Origin: Psococerastis gibbosa
Taxonomy: Eukaryota; Arthropoda; Insecta; Psocodea; Psocidae
DNA: 64,000 nt
Assembly (NCBI GenBank): GCA_963971405.1
Contig: OZ020486.1
Coordinates: 930,001 to 994,000 of the forward strand
Reading direction: 5' to 3'
How positions within the stretch are numbered: position 1 is the stretch's first letter; each line of letters opens with the position of its first letter. The notes below the pieces were generated by a model, which searched no databases, had not been told where the DNA came from, and saw only the letters and a list, made by a program, of their open reading frames with translations. This document shows positions 40,726 through 53,178 of the stretch, piece by piece. A program made the translations under genes and the position numbers.

Positions 40726-41335
40726 ATCCCAACAAAAACATTCCGTGTAAAAACAGGCCAAGTTCCTAACACCGATCTTCCAAAAAGTTTAGCCATTCAA
40801 AGTAAGGAGATCTTAAATGTGGCCAAGTTCTTTGGCTATTTAAAGTTATGAGATAGGGATGAGGGCCAAGTTCATAGGTCACAGGATTTTTCAAAATATA
40901 TGGCTGCGTTGTAGATAACTTGGCCTGGGTCTCAACCCAAAAACAATAGCACAACTTCACCCGGAGCGTCTTATTTTCATACGAATAGGCAACCCAGTCA
41001 TTGTATTCTAAGACGGTATCGAAATATTGGCTCACAATGAATTCATGAGACTGCTTTTGAATAGCACAGTCCTAAAACATCATTTGCCAGGTTGCACTAT
41101 TGCACTGTAGCACAGACCTAAAACATCATTTGCCAGGCCAAGTTATCTAAAACGCAGCCATATATTTTGAAAAATCCTGTGACCTATGAACTTGGCCCTC
41201 ATCCCTATCTCATACCTTTAAATGGCCAAAGAACTTGGCCAAATTTAAGATCTCATTACTTTGAATGGCTAACCTTTTAGCAAGATCGGTGTTAGGAACT
41301 TGGCCTGTTTTTACACGGAGTGTTTTTGTTGGGAT
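40726..41335. mobile_element. Long-arm foldback element, 610 bp
   Basis: Arms of about 203 bp (40726-40928 and 41133-41335) are inverted and roughly 95% alike by eye. They start atcccaacaaaaaca. A 29-bp block (gtcctaaaacatcatttgcc and variant) is directly repeated in the 204-bp centre. The recurrent ggccaagtt(c/a)(c/t) motif occurs several times per arm. No coding sequence and no clear TSD. Confidence 0.82.
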
Positions 41336-41544
41336 CCCATAACTTTTTGCAGTAAGTCTACTTGTGACATCATACTTTAATGTAACACACGTAATGTACG
41401 ATTGGACATGGGCGAACTGCTAGACGGACGCTGTTGTTTGTATGTTAAGTGGTGGCACACTGGTGTACACTGGCTGAGGACTCAATCTCTAATGCAAAGT
41501 CAGAAAGTCATGTAATCACCACGGTTAAGGTTAAGGCGAGGATT

Positions 41545-42118
41545 TGAAAACACACAACAGAAAAACAACACAACAACGGAAACAAACAGCAACAGCAGAG
41601 ACAACAGCAACAGCAGAAACAACAACTGCAGAAACAGCAGCAGAAACAACAGCAACAACAGCAACAGCAGCAAAAGCAACAACTGCAGCAACAGCAGCAA
41701 AAACAGCAACAGCAGCAAAAGCAACAACTGCAGCAACAGCAGCAAAAACAGCAAAAGCAGCAAAAACTACAACTGCAGCAACAGCAGCAGAAACAACAGC
41801 AACAGCAGAAACAGCAGCAAAAACAACAGCAACAACAGCAGAAACAGCAACCGCTAACACAGAAGCAACAACAGCAGAAACAACAGCAAAAACAACAGCA
41901 GCAGGAGAAACTACAACAGCAACAGCAAACACAGAAACAACAACAGCAGAACCAGCAGCAAAAACAACAGCAGCAGCAGCATCAGAAACAACAGCAACGA
42001 CAGAAACAGCAACCGCAAACACAGAAACAACAACAACGGCAGAACAACAGCAGCAGCAGAAACTTCAACAGCAGCAACAGAAACTACAACGGCAAAAACA
42101 ACAACAACAACAACAGCA
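41545..42118 (+). repeat. CAR (CAG/CAA) simple-sequence block, about 570 bp
   Basis: Almost every base belongs to imperfect CAG/CAA/AAA triplets. All three plus frames and several minus frames stay open because stops are excluded by composition, giving Thr/Ala, Asn/Ser or Gln/Lys runs. The Gln frame starts after a TGA at 41545-41547 and has no ATG. This looks like an expanded microsatellite rather than an exon. Confidence 0.8.
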
Positions 42119-42199
42119 TTAAGGCATGAAAGCACGCATTACCATGCAACATGCATCTGAAAAATACAAGCCCGCATCAGTTTTTTAATTTGTCCGCTG

Positions 42200-42440
42200 T
42201 TGTACAGGTACGACAGCGAATATTTTGGGTTTTGGAACTTTGCTGATAGTTTTAGTTCATTACCTACCTACATGCAAAATTTCAGATTTCTAGGTCCAAG
42301 GGATGTCATAATAGAAAAAGCTCAGAATAAGCACATTTTGCGCTGTAGTTCAGAAACGGCAGCAGATATTTTGGATTTCATAACTTTTCTGTTGGTTTGA
42401 ATACGCAAAATTTCAGGTTTCCAAGTACAGTAGAAGTGCC
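42200..42440 (+). repeat. Degenerate tandem repeat
   Basis: Two diverged copies of a roughly 140-bp unit (near 42205 and 42350) share acagc..atattttgg.ttt..aact and acgcaaaatttcag.tttc.a.gt. The overlapping 66-codon open frame is not considered a gene. Confidence 0.5.
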
Positions 42441-44150
42441 TAAGCATTTTGATCAGTCACTCATCTGTATATACATATATCGTTCGTTTTTTCGGCTTTT
42501 TCGGGGTTTTCAGGTATATGTATCTCAGCCCCCTGTGAACCTGGAACCTAACTTTTTTAATATGTTATAAAGGAGGATAAATTTAGGAAAAATTCAAAAT
42601 TTATCGTCCTAGGTGCATTGGGGGCTGTAATTGGGCCACTCCTAGTTTGTGGGCCAGTTACCACACTTGAGCACACCGGCAGCTCTCGTCGGGTATTGGC
42701 AGGGGCTTGTTAGAAAATAGGCAACACAGCCAGACCATCCACCGCACTAGATCCGAAGGGAACCCTATCTTGGAAAGGAGAATACAGATTTAATAAATTT
42801 AAGTTTATTATAATGCAAAGAATATATATATAGATATAATTGTACGACCGTATAAATGGCTTATTCCTCTCCTACCAGGTAATGAACGATCAAACATTAT
42901 CAAAAGTATAAAAGTATAATAGAGTCTCGCCTAAGGAGCAAGCATTTAGCTAAATTGATGCCAATTAAAGATTGATGCCAATTAAAGATTAAGTTTAGAC
43001 CATTAGATTATTTATTTTAAATCAAGTTTTATTAAAATATGAAATTATATTATAAAAAGAGGCTTATGTCAAGCATGGTTCAATTTATATTCAATTATTA
43101 TAAGAAATGTATCTAGAATATTGTTATTACCAGGAATAAGGTTACTAAACTTCAAAGCACTGAAGTTGCAATGATTAAGTAAAAATATGCGAATAGCACA
43201 ACTAATGTAGCGCAATAGCTTAACTATGTGTACCCAGGTAAGCAGAAGATCGAAGATATCAATTATTAAACAAGGTTGAAACCCACTAAATATATAATAT
43301 ACAGAATTCCATTCACACTGACTAACATTCATACTGGAAAATAAGAGACCTACTATCCCTAATCGCTAATAGGGCAAGATGACTATATACTGTATTATGC
43401 AAGACTAACTAACTATACTAAACCAAAGTTAAATAAGGCTGACGTGACTAGAGAATAAATAGAACCGTTACTCGCGAAGAGTAGGGCCTCAACTATGACA
43501 ACAAGTGGATCCATAAAAGATACAACACAAGAAGCTAGTTATTTCAAATATAGGGAAAATTAACAACCCAGCATAGCACATCTGGAAGAGACAAAGAACC
43601 TAAATTATATTCAAAGAACCCCCAAACGACAACTACTATTGGATACAACCACTAACTAACTATCTAACTACTAAGAAGTCTGGCCTAGAATACCGACATT
43701 ATACTCTCCCACTACTATAGGGACTGAAGTACAAACTAATCAGTTTCTAGCTAACCATACAACCACTACTATACGATGGCCTCCACCTAAGGCCTCAGAA
43801 AACCCACCCTATCTAAAAAGGGTACTAAGGCGTCTGAGCCAACCTTGGCAAAGCTAACCAGCGTTCTAATAAATTGTTCAACTAAATTTTCAATAAATGA
43901 TTAAATACATTTCAACTATTTGCTACTACTAAATCACTATAAAAGTTTACTAAACATAAGTTAAGGAAATAATAAATGAAATTAGTTCAGGTAGGCTAAG
44001 TTAATTGCGCTTTACAATTGATTCGAATTATTATTATTTAAAGAACGTTGCGAAAATGTTTATAAGGAAACTAAATTTGTCGAAAATTGTAATTAATACT
44101 ATTATTCATTATTTAAGGAATCTACTATCGAAAATATTTTATCAGCTACT
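42441..44150. other. Non-coding AT-rich stretch
   Basis: No gene, RNA or complete element recognised. A 20-bp duplication (agattgatgccaattaaag) occurs near 42955-42988. Confidence 0.35.
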
Positions 44151-44154
44151 AAAT

Positions 44155-44240
44155 TTATTTTATGAAAAAGCTACTAAGTTATCATGTGAAAAAGCTATTA
44201 AGTTATTTTATGAAAAAGCTACTAAATTATCATGGCGAAA
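44155..44240 (+). repeat. Short tandem repeat (about 30 bp x 3)
   Basis: The unit (t)atgaaaaagctactaag/ttatc is repeated three times with few changes, encoding a Lys-rich repeat only by chance. Confidence 0.65.
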
Positions 44241-46260
44241 TTGTTTATAAAAGCTACTTTAAATTTACATTTTTACATGGCCCTAATGTACAAAATATAC
44301 ATTACTTACAATTTTAAATGTACATATTTACAGGAGAGGGTCCCTCGCCTAACCTGATCCGGTCGGCTGTCGGTTGATGGCAACACCACTCTCCCTCTGT
44401 CGGTAGCCCATCCTAGGCAACATAGGAATTAATTACATCTTGGCTTCGTCCTCTGTACTGGCCCGCACCTCGAGTGCTTAAGCCATTTCAAGGAGGGTAC
44501 AATGGGTTCATTCTGAAAGACACGTGTGCGATTAGGAACAATTCTCAATCAAATCGGAAGATTATAAGACCAAAAGCTTTCAATTATGAGGTATAGACTT
44601 ACCGAAGGTAGATGTTAACATTTTTCCTTCAAAATCCAGAAGGCGTATAGAAAATATAATTAATAAATATAATTAAATCGATTTCGTATAGTAACAGGTC
44701 CTCTCTTTATTTACGCCAGACGCCATATTTTGGAATGAAGGATGAAGGCCGGATATTGGGAGTTGGCTGGGAAATTGATCGCGACATAGAACGGATATCA
44801 AAGAATCTCAAAATATAAAGATATGAAAAATAATAGATTTAAATGAAAGAAGAAATAATTATTACTATGTCTATTATGATTACATTATTATTATAATTAT
44901 TAATATTTAAGTTATCTATTGGAAATATTGAAGGAGGTGAATATAATAAATAATAGTAAGTATAAATAAAGAAAATAGAGATGGAAGTTCAAAATGCCCG
45001 CCAAACTATTTACTGGTTAAGAAAGTTTGCTCTAATAAGTTTGCATGCCTGAAAATGATAATCAATATGGTTGAGAGAAGGGAATTCTAATGATTGAATA
45101 TTTATGAAAATAAATTATGCGAACAAAACCAAAAAAAATTAAAACAATATATGCTGAGGTATGTATTGTACATAACGTGGCAATCTTACGGAGATGGACT
45201 ACCGACAGAGAGTAAGATTTCGCCACAGGGCAAAACTACAGGGGTTCAAAATTGCCAACTTTCACGTTTAAGCTCTTTCATGTATAACTACTGGGTCGCG
45301 CAACAGTCGGGGGGGGGGGGGGGGGGGGGGATTGGAACTTGGCTCGTGCGCTTCGGCGCACGTTAATTTACCATAGATAATAATTACGTATCTATTATAC
45401 AAATTAACAAAGGAAAACATTTACGGGTGTGGCAGCGGTTCTTTATATTTTCATTCGCTAAACTGATACATTATAATACTACATCTATAATATTGAACAA
45501 TAATGCTACATATTTTATGTAATACACCGCGTAGCCAATAATACGGTAGGCTATACAGTACATTACTCTAGCGACAAGCTGGCCTTTCATTTTTTCGCTC
45601 AATACAGAAATACAGAATTATTGAAATCTAATATGCAGTATGCCATTATGCACAAAATGATGGATGCTAATCAGTGTGTTGAGTTGACGGTGGATTGAGA
45701 TTATTCACAAAAATCAGAATTCAGGCAGCGAAATAAATTGGGTTGCCTTCGGAATGCTGAGTAACAATAAGCAAGTGTAAATGGGCCTGTCACAGTCCAT
45801 CCTCATTTGCCGAGCCAACCAAATTAAAGAGCACCCAGTTGGAAAATTAAAATGAAACCAACGTGGAAAATTCAACATGCAAATTAGCCTGATGTTTTAC
45901 ATTATGGCAAGTCATGCTGCCTACTTGATCGCAATATTGTAAATTAATGTACTCAGTATGTACCGACTCAGTTATAAGTTCTCAACTAACCTTAAAATCT
46001 TAAAATCAACAAAGTCACCGATTTCCTCTTGTTTTTGGGCAAGGCCGCGCTCAGGTCGCGAAACACCTGAACTCGGAAAATCACACATTCGATCCTCACA
46101 ATTGGACAGCCCTATACAAAATCAAGAAAAGTTACACTTTAAATTTTTTTGAAAATGTTGAAATCAAAAGAGCTTTACACAATAGGGAAAAATTAACAAA
46201 CGACATAACATTCACACAATCATCCCCTCTAATAGATCTAGCTAGCTAGTAGGTTAGGAA
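44241..46260. other. Non-coding stretch with G22 run
   Basis: AT-rich. A run of 22 G lies at 45309-45330. No supported gene; the 90-codon frame at 45094-45366 runs through the poly-G. Confidence 0.4.
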
Positions 46261-46269
46261 TAGGTAACC

Positions 46270-46395
46270 AGCCACGCCCCCTCCCACCCCCTCCTCCCCC
46301 CGCTCCCAGTCCTATATAAACCAAGGTTTCCTTCCTTAGTCTCATTTGCATCTTCTCCTCGAGTTGAGCAAGTCTCAAATCGCAGATAAGGTGTA
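46270..46395 (+). promoter_or_regulatory. Candidate TATA promoter
   Basis: C-rich boxes (ccacgccccctcccacccc, 46272-46290) are followed by ctatataaa at 46312-46320. An initiator-like tctcattt has its A at 46344, 31 bases from the first T of the TATA. A possible splice donor (aag|gtgtaact) follows near 46389. The spacing is canonical for a Pol II core promoter. No coding sequence is recognised downstream before a family D arm at 46456, so the transcript is unknown. It could be the promoter of a small RNA, a lost gene or an LTR fragment. Confidence 0.35.
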
Positions 46396-46455
46396 ACTGT
46401 GCTAGTGGGTTTCCCTTTGTAGATGGCAGTTCTTGCCGAAAGCGCTCAGGGTTTT

Positions 46456-46577
46456 ATACTAACACAAGTGGGTTTCTTAGACAAAGTTAATTTCTTAACG
46501 TTTATTTGGGTTTTACTAATTCGGGTTGTTATAACAAGTTTTTCTAAAACTCTAAGTTTTTGTTATTTTTTGTTTAT
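46456..46577. repeat. Family D foldback, single arm
   Basis: Matches the spacer and right arm of 27950-28187 (tatactaacacaagtgggtt, then ttagacaaagttaatttct), with a 5-base deletion in the arm. The left arm is absent. Confidence 0.8.
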
Positions 46578-46757
46578 CTAAAAATCCTACACACATCGTG
46601 AATTCTTCGCCTAAACCAGTACCATATAACGATGCCCCAGTCTCCATAATCGGCAGTCATGGCTCCTTGTGTCATGCATATACTGTATTGTATTGTCGTT
46701 GCATTGAAAATTGGTATTGATGAAAAATAATCTGTAATGTTTTGGAGGAATACATTT

Positions 46758-47091
46758 TTACTTTACTTTACTTTACTTTTACTTTACTTTACTTCTTTAC
46801 TTTACTTTGTGACTTTTTCCTATTCCCAAAAATTAAGAAAACCTTAAAAGTTAAAGGCCCGTTCTTTTACAAGCATATAGATGACAATAAAAGCCCATCG
46901 CTGAAAGTGCTGAAGGCTGTCCAAAAATCGAGTTGAAGAGAAGTGTTTCGACGATTGGAAGAAGCGCTGCCATACGTGCACAATGTCGAATGAGGACTAT
47001 TTTAAAGGCGACAACATTAATGTAGTTGAATGACTAAGTATTTTTTTTTCAAAAAATGAAAATTCCCGTTATTTTTTGAACACTCCTCGTA
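46758..47091 (+). pseudogene. Mariner 3' fragment with right TIR
   Basis: After an (actttt)n-type tract (46758-46806), plus-strand frames give CDFFLFPKIKKTLK (third catalytic Asp), SLKVLKAVQKS, then, in another frame, CFDDWKKRCHTC and MSNEDYFKGDNIN, the mariner C-terminus. The right end cgttattttttgaacactcctcg ends at 47089 before TA. The element belongs to a different mariner subfamily from those at 2631 and 55012. Family A sequence starts immediately after the TA. Confidence 0.85.
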
Positions 47092-47390
47092 TGAATTTAA
47101 AAGAATTCGTTGGAACGGTTTTTGAGAAATAATTTTTTTAGACTTTTTTTATGAGTCAGACCAAAAAAAACATGATCCCAAGGTATGATTTTTATGAACC
47201 TACATGCAAATTGTCATTCAAATCCAGCGAGTAGTTTGTCCGCAAATTGATGAACAGGCAGACCGGCAGACAGACAGATATTTCGTAAAAACCACTTTTT
47301 TGGGTTCCTGGGACCTCAAAACGTGTAAAGCCGTCGAAATCATCACCATTACAAATGTTTCCTTAGCCTACTACGTTTAAATTGGAAGCA
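47092..47390 (+). repeat. Family A fragment
   Basis: Right-hand part of family A, from atttaaaagaa(a)tcgttgga to attggaagca, including the caggcagaccggcagacaga microsatellite. It was split on its left by the mariner ending at 47089. Confidence 0.85.
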
Positions 47391-47544
47391 ATAAACTATT
47401 AGGAAGGTCGACAAATAGTACTGCAGTTCACTCTAATTTATAGTCTAAAGATGCTCTTGGACATCAAAAACACAATTTCCTCCAGGCTGTTCAGAAGGAA
47501 AGTTGATTTGAAACTCAAATAGTATAGTCAAAAGCACGTCTCCT

Positions 47545-47740
47545 CCCCCCCCCCCCCCCCCATACATGCATACAGACAGACATACAGACTTACAGACAGA
47601 CAGAGCGACAGACAGACATTTCGTAAGAACCACTTTTTGGGGTTCCTGGGACCTCAAAACGTGTAATTCCGTTGAAATCTCGGAATCGAAAGTTTCGACC
47701 ATCCATTTCCTTATACTACGTATAAATTGGAAAGCAACAA
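47545..47740 (+). repeat. Family A fragment after C17 run
   Basis: Begins with C17 (47545-47561), then the GACA-rich block and the conserved right end (gggttcctgggacctcaaaa ... tataaattggaaagcaa). Confidence 0.82.
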
Positions 47741-47818
47741 TAAACCAACGTTAAACCGCACACGGGCTAGTGCCTTGCGGTATATTCATTGACAAATTAC
47801 TTGAATTGTTGGTATCAA

Positions 47819-47895
47819 TAAAATAATAATAATAATAATAATAAAAGAAACTGCGAAAACTAAGAATGAGAGAAATGATAATAATAATAAATGTA
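47819..47895 (+). repeat. (AAT)n microsatellite
   Basis: Two AAT-rich runs (47819-47840 and 47877-47891) separated by about 40 bp. Confidence 0.75.
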
Positions 47896-50800
47896 TATAA
47901 TAATAGAACATGCTGTAGCAGACAGGCCACCAGCCGTAGCATCAATAATCGGAAAAAAAAAATAACAACTTACTTACCTTTAATTACATGAGTGCAGATT
48001 ACATCAGTTGTATTTTTTTTTTATTTTCCGTTTGTCTTCGGCTGGGGCTGCCGAACACGTTACGGACCAATTATTGGTCAATATACTAGTGGAATAGCGG
48101 GTGATTCAATTGACTGTAGTGGTTAACTATTTGATAGATTTTGGTAACTTAGTAAACATTAGTTATGGTTAAACATTTCGAAATAAAAGGTTTTCACTAA
48201 ATGCGCATTATGGAGCAAACGATGATTGAACTAAAAATATTTCAAGTTTAATTTAATTTTTTAAATAATTTTCTTGATTCACGAAAGATTATTAACTTAA
48301 TATTAGCCTCTTGAGAACTTTAACATAATAATAATAAAAAACATTATAAAAATAATAATTATACCAATTCTAATAATAAGGACTTTTTGTTGTATTACTA
48401 AGCCAACCTAGCGGAGTTAGGACTATAAAGCCTTCTCTTACACTCAACTAGGAAGGTCCGGGACCGCCTGCTTTACATGCCCTCCGAAGCATGGCTAGAA
48501 AATGTAGGAAGTGTAGGATTCTATTGAATCTTTTTCTTTTTAGTTAAATTTTTGTGATGAGAAAATATCAATTTACTGGTAAAGCTTCTATTTTATGAAG
48601 TTTTGAAAAAGTATTGTTGTAACTTATTTGCGGCTGTAGACATGGTTTTTGTGATCCCTATTACTTTTTCATGTAATAAACATTTACTTGGTGTTTCCTC
48701 TGGCGGTCGCGGTGCTTGACCAATGAAATGATAAAACTCATGTCACAATATAGAACACGCAGGTATGCTATCATTTTGTAATTTCCTCCTTTGCTTCCAA
48801 AACACTTGGAAAGCTGTTCCTTAACGTAAGGGCATGTATAGATACTTTGCAATTATGGCCTCATAGCACAGCTATAGCCAATCTAAAGTCTACTGAGCCC
48901 GGACCTGGTTGTTAGTATACCGTGCAGTGTGTTTGACACATCTAATAGCATACAGGGACGTTTTCTAAGCCCGGGAAGAGCTGCCGGTCCCCGGGGGGTT
49001 GACCCCTCCCCACTCCAAACCCATTTCAGCTCAATAGAATTCCACCACCGTCAGCCTTACATGGAGCGCAACTTTTTACATTTCAATCCGTTGTTGATGT
49101 TTTCTTAGTGTGAGTGCGGGTGAGGAATCGGGTTTTGATTCTGAGGTTTTCTAAAATATTAATACCCAACGTATTAGCAGTGGGAATTCTTTTGTTTTCC
49201 ATCTCGAGTTGTTTTGATATTTTTCCAGTTCTTTATTCTTCTTATCCAATAAATTCAACCGGAAGTCGATAAAGGATAAAGCCAGGGGCGTCAATTGGGG
49301 GGGGGGGGGGAGTGCGAAAATAATACCTTGTTTAATCGTAAAAATATGTTAACAAATACTAATAATAGGAAATGTTTTCATATTATATTTATTTATATTT
49401 GTACAGGTATAGTTTACACCTGCAGTCCGATCATTTGTGATTTGGGATAATTACAATACCGGGGTTTATTCAATTGTTTCAAACTATGAGTGATTGGTAA
49501 CTTAATCAAACTTAATATTGGCCCATAAATCAATTTGGTTCTTTGGTTAATAGATTTACCTTTCACTAAGCACTTTCATTTTGCCAATATATGCAAATAT
49601 GTAATATGCAATTCTGAAATTCAAATAAAACCTGTTAAAAATTTGAACGCCTTCAGCAGGTGTTGACTCGTACTTCTCAATCGTAACAATGGTAGTTGCT
49701 AAAATCGGGGTGTGTCATGTTAAATTATAATTGACGAGAAACAGCTTTAAAAGCAGAAAAAACGTTATGTATAAAATTACATGTGATGCTACGATGTATG
49801 CTGTTTTTAAGCTTAGCTGTGGAGGTAAATAAATGTAATTTTCCGGGTGGTGAACACTGAGCAGTTAATTTTCCACTGTGTTACTCTCGCATTTGTCGTT
49901 TATATGTAACTCATCATGTCCATTTTTACGGAAGTTACTGCATGTTATCAGTTTGTTGTACCTACTAAATCTACATGCATTGATTGCTCAAAGCCAGCTA
50001 GGCCCGGCGACTTGGGCTTATTGACAGATGGCATCAAGTCTATTAGTCTATCACAACAATCTGTCTGAGGCAACCACGTATCCACAAGGAATTTTTTTAT
50101 TTCACATATACATATACAGTATCTACGATAAAGCGGTTAGGCACTTTTCATAATATACCCCCATTAACATTTCATTAGCGGCAGCAAGTGTGTCCCTCCA
50201 TAGGCACCCCAAAAACGGGTTTCAGTTTTTTTTTCTACCGTCTGCGTCTGTGCGTAGTATAAACTGCTTAAAGAGCAGCCATTTTACTCCCATAATAAAT
50301 TTCCTCCGGGAGACCCCTGGCGCTCTACTGTTTACAGAAATATCCCAATTTTGTCTTAAAAATGTCAACTTTTTTGAAAAACTATAAATTGTTTAAAAAT
50401 CTACTCTTTATTAGACTAATCTTAAAAAAAAAAAAATCACCGAATGAATATTTTCAAAAACTTTTCGCAGGGAAAATCTTTTTTACGCCCCCAGACGAGT
50501 CATGAGAAGTCTACATCGGCACTTGACTTTATTTAATAACCAAACGGTTGTAGTGCTTCTGTGTTTCTTATTATGTACAGGCTGAAATACCCATATTAAC
50601 TTATACTGCATGTATGGTTAGCCTCCCGCCCAAGGCAAGTGCTAGATTCGCCGCTGCGGCTTACATAAAATGTGTATTTGTACCCGTTAATGCCATGTTT
50701 TTCAGGATTTTGAGTGTATAGGCTCACGGGCGCAATAATTTAGTTTATTAAATATATTAAGTATTTGTCTCGTACTTGGAGAATCTTTTTAATTTAGTCA

Positions 50801-50988
50801 ATTTAATGATAAGCAATAGGGCGAAAAAAGCCTCAGCCACTGAAAATTAGTATAGAGACGTTGAAACGCAAGTTGAATACGTGGATATGGCGCATGCGCA
50901 TGCTGAGTTTATTAGTACCTAATCGTCCATCGACCATCAACAGTGCGAATGTGTGCTGTTTTGCTTTCTCTTATCACAAATAGCCCAC
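47896..50988. other. Non-coding stretch
   Basis: AT-rich. A hAT-like end (caggggcgtcaatt then G12) occurs at 49284. No complete element or gene is recognised. Confidence 0.35.
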
Positions 50989-51060
50989 ATTGTATGTAGT
51001 GGAGTGCCGTAAGCTGTATACCTCGGAATCCAGGGACAGTCCATGAATATTTATACAAAA
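50989..51060 (-). repeat. Family F copy, inverted
   Basis: On the minus strand it reads tataaatattcatggactgt, then ccctggattccgagg and ggcactccact, matching 51995-52100 and 53570-53655. Confidence 0.75.
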
Positions 51061-51955
51061 TGCGATGTTGTCCAAAATAATGCCATGCGAGTAATAACTG
51101 GTGAACCCGAGTCAACCCCCATAGCTGCTATGCAACTACAAACAGGCATAGGGCCTCTAGAAAGCCATAGGGACAAATATACACTCAATTTTTGGGAAAG
51201 AAGTAAGAGGGTGGATCGTAAGTACTGGTACGGTTTCATGAACGCGTCACAAAGGCTAAAAACGCAAACTTCCCCACTGACACACACACAGGCGCTAGCA
51301 ACCAAGTACCAGATAGTTACAGAAGAACCTGCCCCCTTGCAATATTACAACACTGTAGTACCAGCTCTACCCACCAGACGGCTCGACCTCATCAACTTTA
51401 CGGCAAAAAAGATCGAAGCTAGCCCGCTAGAGCTCAAAGCATACGCATTGGAAACAATTAACGTGCGGTATCCCCCGACTGAGTGGCTGCATATATACAC
51501 AGATGGCTCGTACATCCCTGAAACAAGAGCAGCTGGAGCAGGATGGTATTGTCACCTTTTTGGGAACTCGAGAGCAGTCGGAAATAAGAAACGCCACTAA
51601 TTACGATGGCGAGGTTCGCGCCGTACACGAAGCATCTAACCAGCTCCTAGCTACTAACCTGCGTCCGGCAAGAGTGGTTTTCCTCATAAACTCCCAAGCG
51701 GCTGTATTAATGCTAAGCAGCAACGCCTCCACCGATTGTGAGGAGACAATCAATTGCCGAAAAAAACTAGAGGAACTCATTTCGGCCCATGGGTCCCATG
51801 TGGGAATATATGGCAATGAAAAAGCTGACGCGAAAGCCAAGGAAGGAGCGGAAATGGACCGACCAAACGTGCCACTAACCTTGAACCGAGCCAAGAGCCA
51901 AATAAATGCAGCAATCTGCAATGCCACGAAGAACACCCTCAAGACCCTAAATTGA
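51061..51955 (+). pseudogene. Non-LTR RT C-terminus and RNase H fragment
   Basis: Frames give CDVVQNNAMRVITGEPESTPI, LQTGIGPLESHRDKYTLNFWERSKR, WLHIYTDGSYIPETRAAGAG (first RNase H Asp), then, after a frame change near 51590, LINSQAAVLML and IYGNEKADAKAKEGAE (last Asp). About 20 residues, including PGH, are missing before GNEKADA. The 5' part, including the RT palm, is absent. It is framed by inverted copies of family F, so it moved or was trapped as part of that repeat. A different RT lineage from the LOA- and I-like elements here. Confidence 0.82.
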
Positions 51956-51959
51956 GAAG

Positions 51960-52110
51960 GGGCAAAAAAATTTTAAAATTTTTTTTATATTTTCTATTAA
52001 AAACACGTTTTCAAAGTTTTTATAAATATTCATTACTGGCCCTGAATTCCGAGGCTTTTCCGTTTTTTTTGACTTACGGCGCTCCACTTATACTCAATGT
52101 ATCGAGAATG
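51960..52110 (+). repeat. Family F copy
   Basis: Direct counterpart of 53507-53665 and inverted counterpart of 50989-51060, sharing aaa(a)cacgttttcaaa, tttataaatattcatt and ggcgctccactt segments. Confidence 0.72.
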
Positions 52111-52305
52111 GGGGACGTGATCTAAATGTTTTGATCTTCGGAACTATGTACGCCTAAGACAAAAGTGCATAGTTCCACCTCTCGAACAAGACCATAGACC
52201 ATTCCAGAACACGTGACTTAGCAGAAGCTAACACTTTGCCCGGACCGTAAATAGCCGCTATTACGCCATTGAATTAGATGGGGTTTTTATGCAAAGTTTT
52301 ATAAA

Positions 52306-52640
52306 ATGAATGTAAAGACAATTTTTGTAAGTTATTACGGCTATAACCTGCGTAATTTGGGTGTCAACATAAAGGACCATTGCTTTGCAAATGTAAAAAA
52401 AATTGGGTTTGATCCCTTTTGTCTGCAAGGACAAGGCAAAGCCCAAGGGACATCTTCCACATGGCCTCATGTGAGCCTTGTCTTATTTCATACATAAAAC
52501 TAGCTTTCTAACTGCAAGAGAGCTGGAATCTTATAAAAGCTTAGAGGTTTTTAAACGTTATGAAAGAGGCTGGTTCCAAGATACTAGATGTTTTCAAGCC
52601 GTAGATGGATTGGTTGAAGTTGTTGACACAGTATGTAAAA
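52306..52640 (+). pseudogene. Fragment of SWIM/YqaJ-type transposon-associated protein
   Basis: The plus strand gives KKIGFDPFCLQGQGKAQG then STWPHV. After a one-base frame change near 52470 it gives ALSYFIHKTSFLTARELE, YKSLEVFKRYERGWFQD and VDGLVEVVDTV. The 'YT.EEL.AYKSLEAY..F..GWVQ' pattern is what I remember from invertebrate multi-copy proteins carrying a SWIM zinc finger and a YqaJ-type nuclease. Neither of those domains is present here, so only the N-terminal part is preserved. Assignment is inference from memory. Confidence 0.45.
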
Positions 52641-52924
52641 GCCTGTAGCCTAATTACTTTTTGAGACAATTATTTAAAATATTAGTTTCGTTAGGGTGTA
52701 GTGTTGTTCTAAATCAGCATTTGCCTCAGGGGCGTAGCGAAGGGGGGACTTATAGAACATCTTAACATAGGAATAACCCTATTAATAAGCGGGATACGGT
52801 AATGGTCTTATGGATACGGTTATTCTCTGTTCGGTGTGCTACTATATCTATAGTATGCATGCCTGTATGCATCAATTACTTATTCGTGTAAGTATTTTGT
52901 TACTTTTCTAGGCAAACCTAGTTT

Positions 52925-53178
52925 GCACCTAGATTATACTAATCCAGTTTGGAAGCCGTAAAGAAAATGGGATATGAGACGATGCCGGTAGAATCTTTAC
53001 AAGCAAAACCTAAACCTTTCCTGGCTTGAAATCCCTTCGCAGTGTAAAAGCTGTAGCCGTGAATTAGGTATGTATAGATATCAAGGGCCGTTACTTGCGG
53101 CCACTCTCCAGGTTTTCCATCCCATTTCATGGCATCAAAGCCGATAATCTCAATTTTTTTGATGTATCTTGCCTTCAT
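52925..53178 (-). pseudogene. Second fragment of the same protein family, opposite strand
   Basis: The minus strand gives KKIEIIGFDAMKWDGKPGE, WPQVTALDIYTYLIHGYSFY and TAKGFQARKGLGFACKD. It aligns with the fragment at 52306-52640 at IGFD, WP(Q/H)V and YT..., but is diverged. It may be the family's start (ATG at 53178). Truncated after about 80 codons. Confidence 0.42.

Noticed and set aside
41544-42122. 192-codon Thr/Ala-rich open frame and overlapping minus-strand Val/Ala and Leu frames
   Set aside because: All arise from CAR triplets that exclude stop codons; no motif and no initiation context.
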